From NCBI RefSeq assembly GCF_003627795.1, contig NZ_CP032684.1:3904001-3968000 (forward strand): a stretch of 64,000 bases of DNA, in the 5' to 3' direction. The position numbers and the translations under genes were made by a program. The notes under the pieces are model-generated. The model had not been told where the DNA came from, searched no databases, and saw nothing but the letters and a program-made list of their open reading frames with translations. This stretch comes from Rhizobium sp. CCGE531 (GTDB lineage: Bacteria; Pseudomonadota; Alphaproteobacteria; Rhizobiales; Rhizobiaceae). Each line of letters begins with the position of its first letter. The stretch's first letter is position 1. Below are positions 62,055 to 64,000 of the stretch, piece after piece.

Positions 62055-62909
62055 ATGAAACCGTCAGAACTTCCCCGCCGCGCCGGCGTCGGCTTCAAGC
62101 CGAAGCATTTCGGCGCGATCGATGCCGAAAGGCAGCCGATCGGCTTTTTCGAGGTTCATGCCGAAAACTATATGGGCGCCGGTGGCCCGCCGCATGCCCA
62201 GCTCGGCCGGCTGCGAAAGGATTATGCCTTGTCCATCCATGGCGTCGGCCTTTCCATCGGCTCGATGCAGCCACTGGATGCCGAACATCTTGCCCGCCTG
62301 AAGATCGTCTGCGATCGCTACGAGCCGGAGAGCTTTTCGGAGCACCTCGCCTGGTCGACGCATGACACGACCTTTCTCAACGATCTTCTGCCGCTGCCCT
62401 ATACCGAGGCGACGCTTCGGCAGGTCTGCGAACACATCGATCAGGTTCAGACACTGCTCGGCCGGCAGATGCTGCTGGAGAATCCGGCTACCTACCTGCT
62501 CTTCGAGGAAAGCACGATCGAGGAGACGGCGTTTTTAGCCGAAGTCGCCGGCCGCACCGGCTGCGGCCTGCTGCTCGACGTCAACAATGTTTTCGTTGCC
62601 GCCACCAATCACCACATGGATGCGCGGGCCTATCTTGAGCGCTTTCCGGTGCAATGGGTGCGCGAGATCCATCTGAGCGGCCATTCCGAGACCATCGACG
62701 ATGCCGGCGCGCCGCTGCTGATCGACAGCCACGATACGCCGGTAAAGGATCCGGTCTGGGCGCTTTACGAAGAGCTTATCGGCCGGATTGGACCGATCGC
62801 CAGCCTGGTCGAATGGGACAATGACGTGCCGGAATGGCCGGTTCTGCGGGCGGAAGCCGAGGCTGCGGACAGGATTTTGAAACGCGCCGCCGCGCGCCGA
62901 GCAGCTTGA
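62055..62909 (+). CDS. bufB: MNIO (DUF692) peptide-modifying enzyme
   Basis: A multinuclear non-heme iron-dependent oxidative enzyme, TIM-barrel fold, 284 residues, cytoplasmic. Candidate iron ligands and family motifs: [10 protein letters not shown] (His 62), SEHLAW (His 97), ENPATY (Glu 142), LLDVNNVFV (Asp 175), NHHMDA (His 187), EIHLSGHSE (His 206/210), DSHDTPV. In bufferin systems it converts cysteines of the precursor to thiooxazole-type groups. ATG 62055 is five bases after GGAGG; the frame is open further upstream but without a ribosome site. It follows the two precursor genes and precedes its partner gene. Confidence 0.93.
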   Translation: MKPSELPRRAGVGFKPKHFGAIDAERQPIGFFEVHAENYMGAGGPPHAQLGRLRKDYALSIHGVGLSIGSMQPLDAEHLARLKIVCDRYEPESFSEHLAWSTHDTTFLNDLLPLPYTEATLRQVCEHIDQVQTLLGRQMLLENPATYLLFEESTIEETAFLAEVAGRTGCGLLLDVNNVFVAATNHHMDARAYLERFPVQWVREIHLSGHSETIDDAGAPLLIDSHDTPVKDPVWALYEELIGRIGPIASLVEWDNDVPEWPVLRAEAEAADRILKRAAARRAA

Positions 62910-62919
62910 GGAGGGGGTG

Positions 62920-63675
62920 ATGTCTCTCAGCACGCAAAGCAAGTTCGCCGCAGCCCTCATCGATCCCGATCTCGCTGTGCCCAAGGGGCTGACGGCCTGG
63001 AGCGGCTCGGAGCCCTCGCGACGCTTCGGCGTCTATCGCAACAATGTCGCGATCGGCCTGATCGGCGTGCTCGCCTCCCGCTTTCCGGCGGCCGAAAGGA
63101 TCGTCGGCGAGGAATTCTTCGCAGCCATGGCGCATGAATTCATCCGGCTGCATCCGCCGCGATCGCCGCTGCTGCTTGCCTATGGCGATGATTTTCCCAA
63201 ATTCGTCGAGGGTTTCGAGCCGACGCGGGAAATCCCTTATCTGCCCGACGTCATGAGACTGGAGGCAGCCCGGGGCCGCGCCTATCACGCCGCCGACGCA
63301 ACGTCGCTCGATGCCGCTTTATTGACGACCATCGAGCCGGCGGGCCTGGCTGATCTGGCCTTCGTGCCGCATCCCTCCGCCTCGATAGCGCGTTCCGCCT
63401 ATCCGGCCGTCACCATCTGGGCCATGAACACCGGCGAAATCGAGCTTGCGGATATTGCCGATTGGACAGGCGAGGATGCCCTCGTCGTCCGCCCGCAAAT
63501 GATCGTCGAGGTCCACCGTCTGCCGCCAGGCGGCGCGACTTTTCTGGAGCGGCTATTTGCCGGCGCCGATCTCGGCAGCGCCTTCGAAACGGCCCTTGCC
63601 GAAGCCGCGGATTTCGATCTTTCCGCCAACCTCGCCGGTGCGTTCACGGCAGGCGCTTTCATGGCCATTCGCTGA
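62920..63675 (+). CDS. bufC: DUF2063 partner protein of the MNIO enzyme
   Basis: 251 residues, cytoplasmic. The N-terminal DUF2063 domain shows LSTQSKFAAALIDPD, then FGVYRNNVAIGLIGVLASRFPAAERIVGEEFF, with the RNN motif of the family; the C-terminal half binds the partner enzyme or precursor in characterised MNIO systems. It is thought to deliver the precursor peptide to the MNIO. ATG 62920 lies within GGAGGGGGTG-ATG, a strong ribosome site, ten bases after the bufB stop codon. Confidence 0.9.
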   Translation: MSLSTQSKFAAALIDPDLAVPKGLTAWSGSEPSRRFGVYRNNVAIGLIGVLASRFPAAERIVGEEFFAAMAHEFIRLHPPRSPLLLAYGDDFPKFVEGFEPTREIPYLPDVMRLEAARGRAYHAADATSLDAALLTTIEPAGLADLAFVPHPSASIARSAYPAVTIWAMNTGEIELADIADWTGEDALVVRPQMIVEVHRLPPGGATFLERLFAGADLGSAFETALAEAADFDLSANLAGAFTAGAFMAIR

Positions 63676-63693
63676 ACGCCAAGAGGAATCGAC

Positions 63694-64000
63694 ATGCAGA
63701 ACCAGATGATGACGGCCGCTCCGGCCGAACGCGAAACCGTGCCTCAAAGGCTCTATGGCGGCTTAAAGCTTCTCGACCGCATTCCGCACGATCTGATCGC
63801 GCTCATCGCGCGGCTGTCGATCGCCGCCGTCTTCTGGCAGTCCGGACAGACGAAAGTGGAAGGCTGGCATGTGACCGACAATGCCGTCTATCTCTTCCAG
63901 ACGGAGTATAAATTACCGCTGGTCGATCCCTGGATCGCCGCCCATATCGCGGCCTTCAGCGAGCATTTCTTTCCCTTTTTGCTCGTCATCGGGCTGGCAA
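63694..64000 (+). CDS. bufD: DoxX-family membrane protein, 5' part (runs off the window)
   Basis: The first 102 codons are present and open to the end of the window. MQNQMMTAAPAERETVPQRL is a polar start, followed by a helix of the DoxX type (LIALIARLSIAAVFWQSGQTKVEG, with the GxxK segment), a periplasmic stretch and the start of a second helix (FFPFLLVIGLA). It sits in the usual last position of bufABCD operons. AGAGGA lies six bases before the ATG. DoxX proteins are linked to membrane redox or thiol stress; its exact task with bufferins is not established. Confidence 0.87.
   Translation, partial: MQNQMMTAAPAERETVPQRLYGGLKLLDRIPHDLIALIARLSIAAVFWQSGQTKVEGWHVTDNAVYLFQTEYKLPLVDPWIAAHIAAFSEHFFPFLLVIGLA

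Noticed and set aside
1..64000. CRISPR array, rRNA operon, prophage structural genes or plasmid origin
   Set aside because: No regularly spaced repeats, no rRNA motifs, and no capsid, tail, repABC or oriT-like genes seen.

Overview
The window is chromosomal DNA from an alphaproteobacterium of the family Rhizobiaceae, most likely Rhizobium sensu stricto. The basis is recalled protein similarity: the pyruvate carboxylase follows the R. etli enzyme almost residue for residue, NdvA/NdvB match the rhizobial cyclic beta-1,2-glucan exporter and synthase, the porin is of the RopA/Omp2b type, and galE matches rhizobial exoB. The DNA is GC-rich with few intergenic gaps except where mobile elements have landed. 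No database search was possible; all family calls come from reading the translations.

Layout. 0-6.2 kb: the end of an ABC-transporter ATPase gene, an unidentified structured RNA with its own terminator, an MFS drug-efflux gene, pyc, and a LuxR-type regulator. 6.6-20 kb: cyclic-glucan locus with ndvA (export), a porin, opgC (succinylation of the glucan) and the 8.5-kb ndvB (synthase). 20-28 kb: two small ORFs, then a six-gene operon (membrane dipeptidase, solute-binding protein, two permeases, two ATPases) for peptide uptake. 28-32 kb: a three-gene sugar ABC operon, probably for myo-inositol because two GGAA-N6-TTCC palindromes, the described IolR operator, lie upstream. 32-36 kb: a DUF1993 protein, a phosphonate-monoesterase-like sulfatase, galE/exoB, a DUF1275 protein and a small coiled-coil protein.

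36.4-58.6 kb is a surface-polysaccharide (probably LPS O-antigen) region. It holds a UDP-sugar dehydrogenase, a sugar 4-reductase/epimerase, an initiating sugar-phosphate transferase, a Wzy/ligase-like membrane protein, and a long minus-strand operon: gmd, fcl, GT2, a GT2-acyltransferase-methyltransferase fusion, an SDR, a glycosyltransferase, wzm, wzt, GT2, GT2 and finally a GT4. The operon makes GDP-fucose-type precursors, builds the chain and exports it by the ABC route. Insertions between 41 and 47.2 kb (an integrase plus IS91-type transposase pair, two decayed IS630 transposase genes and an IS66 remnant) have broken it up and separated the GT4 gene from the rest. A tRNA-Gln(CUG) gene bounds the region on the right.

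59.9-64 kb carries the most interesting system: an ECF sigma factor with its NrsF (DUF1109) membrane anti-sigma, diverging from two tandem bufferin-precursor genes (DUF2282), an MNIO enzyme (DUF692), its DUF2063 partner and a DoxX protein truncated by the window end. This is the architecture of the sigma-F/bufferin copper-stress system of Caulobacter, in which a secreted peptide is modified on its cysteines. The sigma gene and the first bufferin gene have the same promoter pattern, GTAAC(A/G)-N16-CGTA, so the sigma factor probably drives both itself and the peptide operon.
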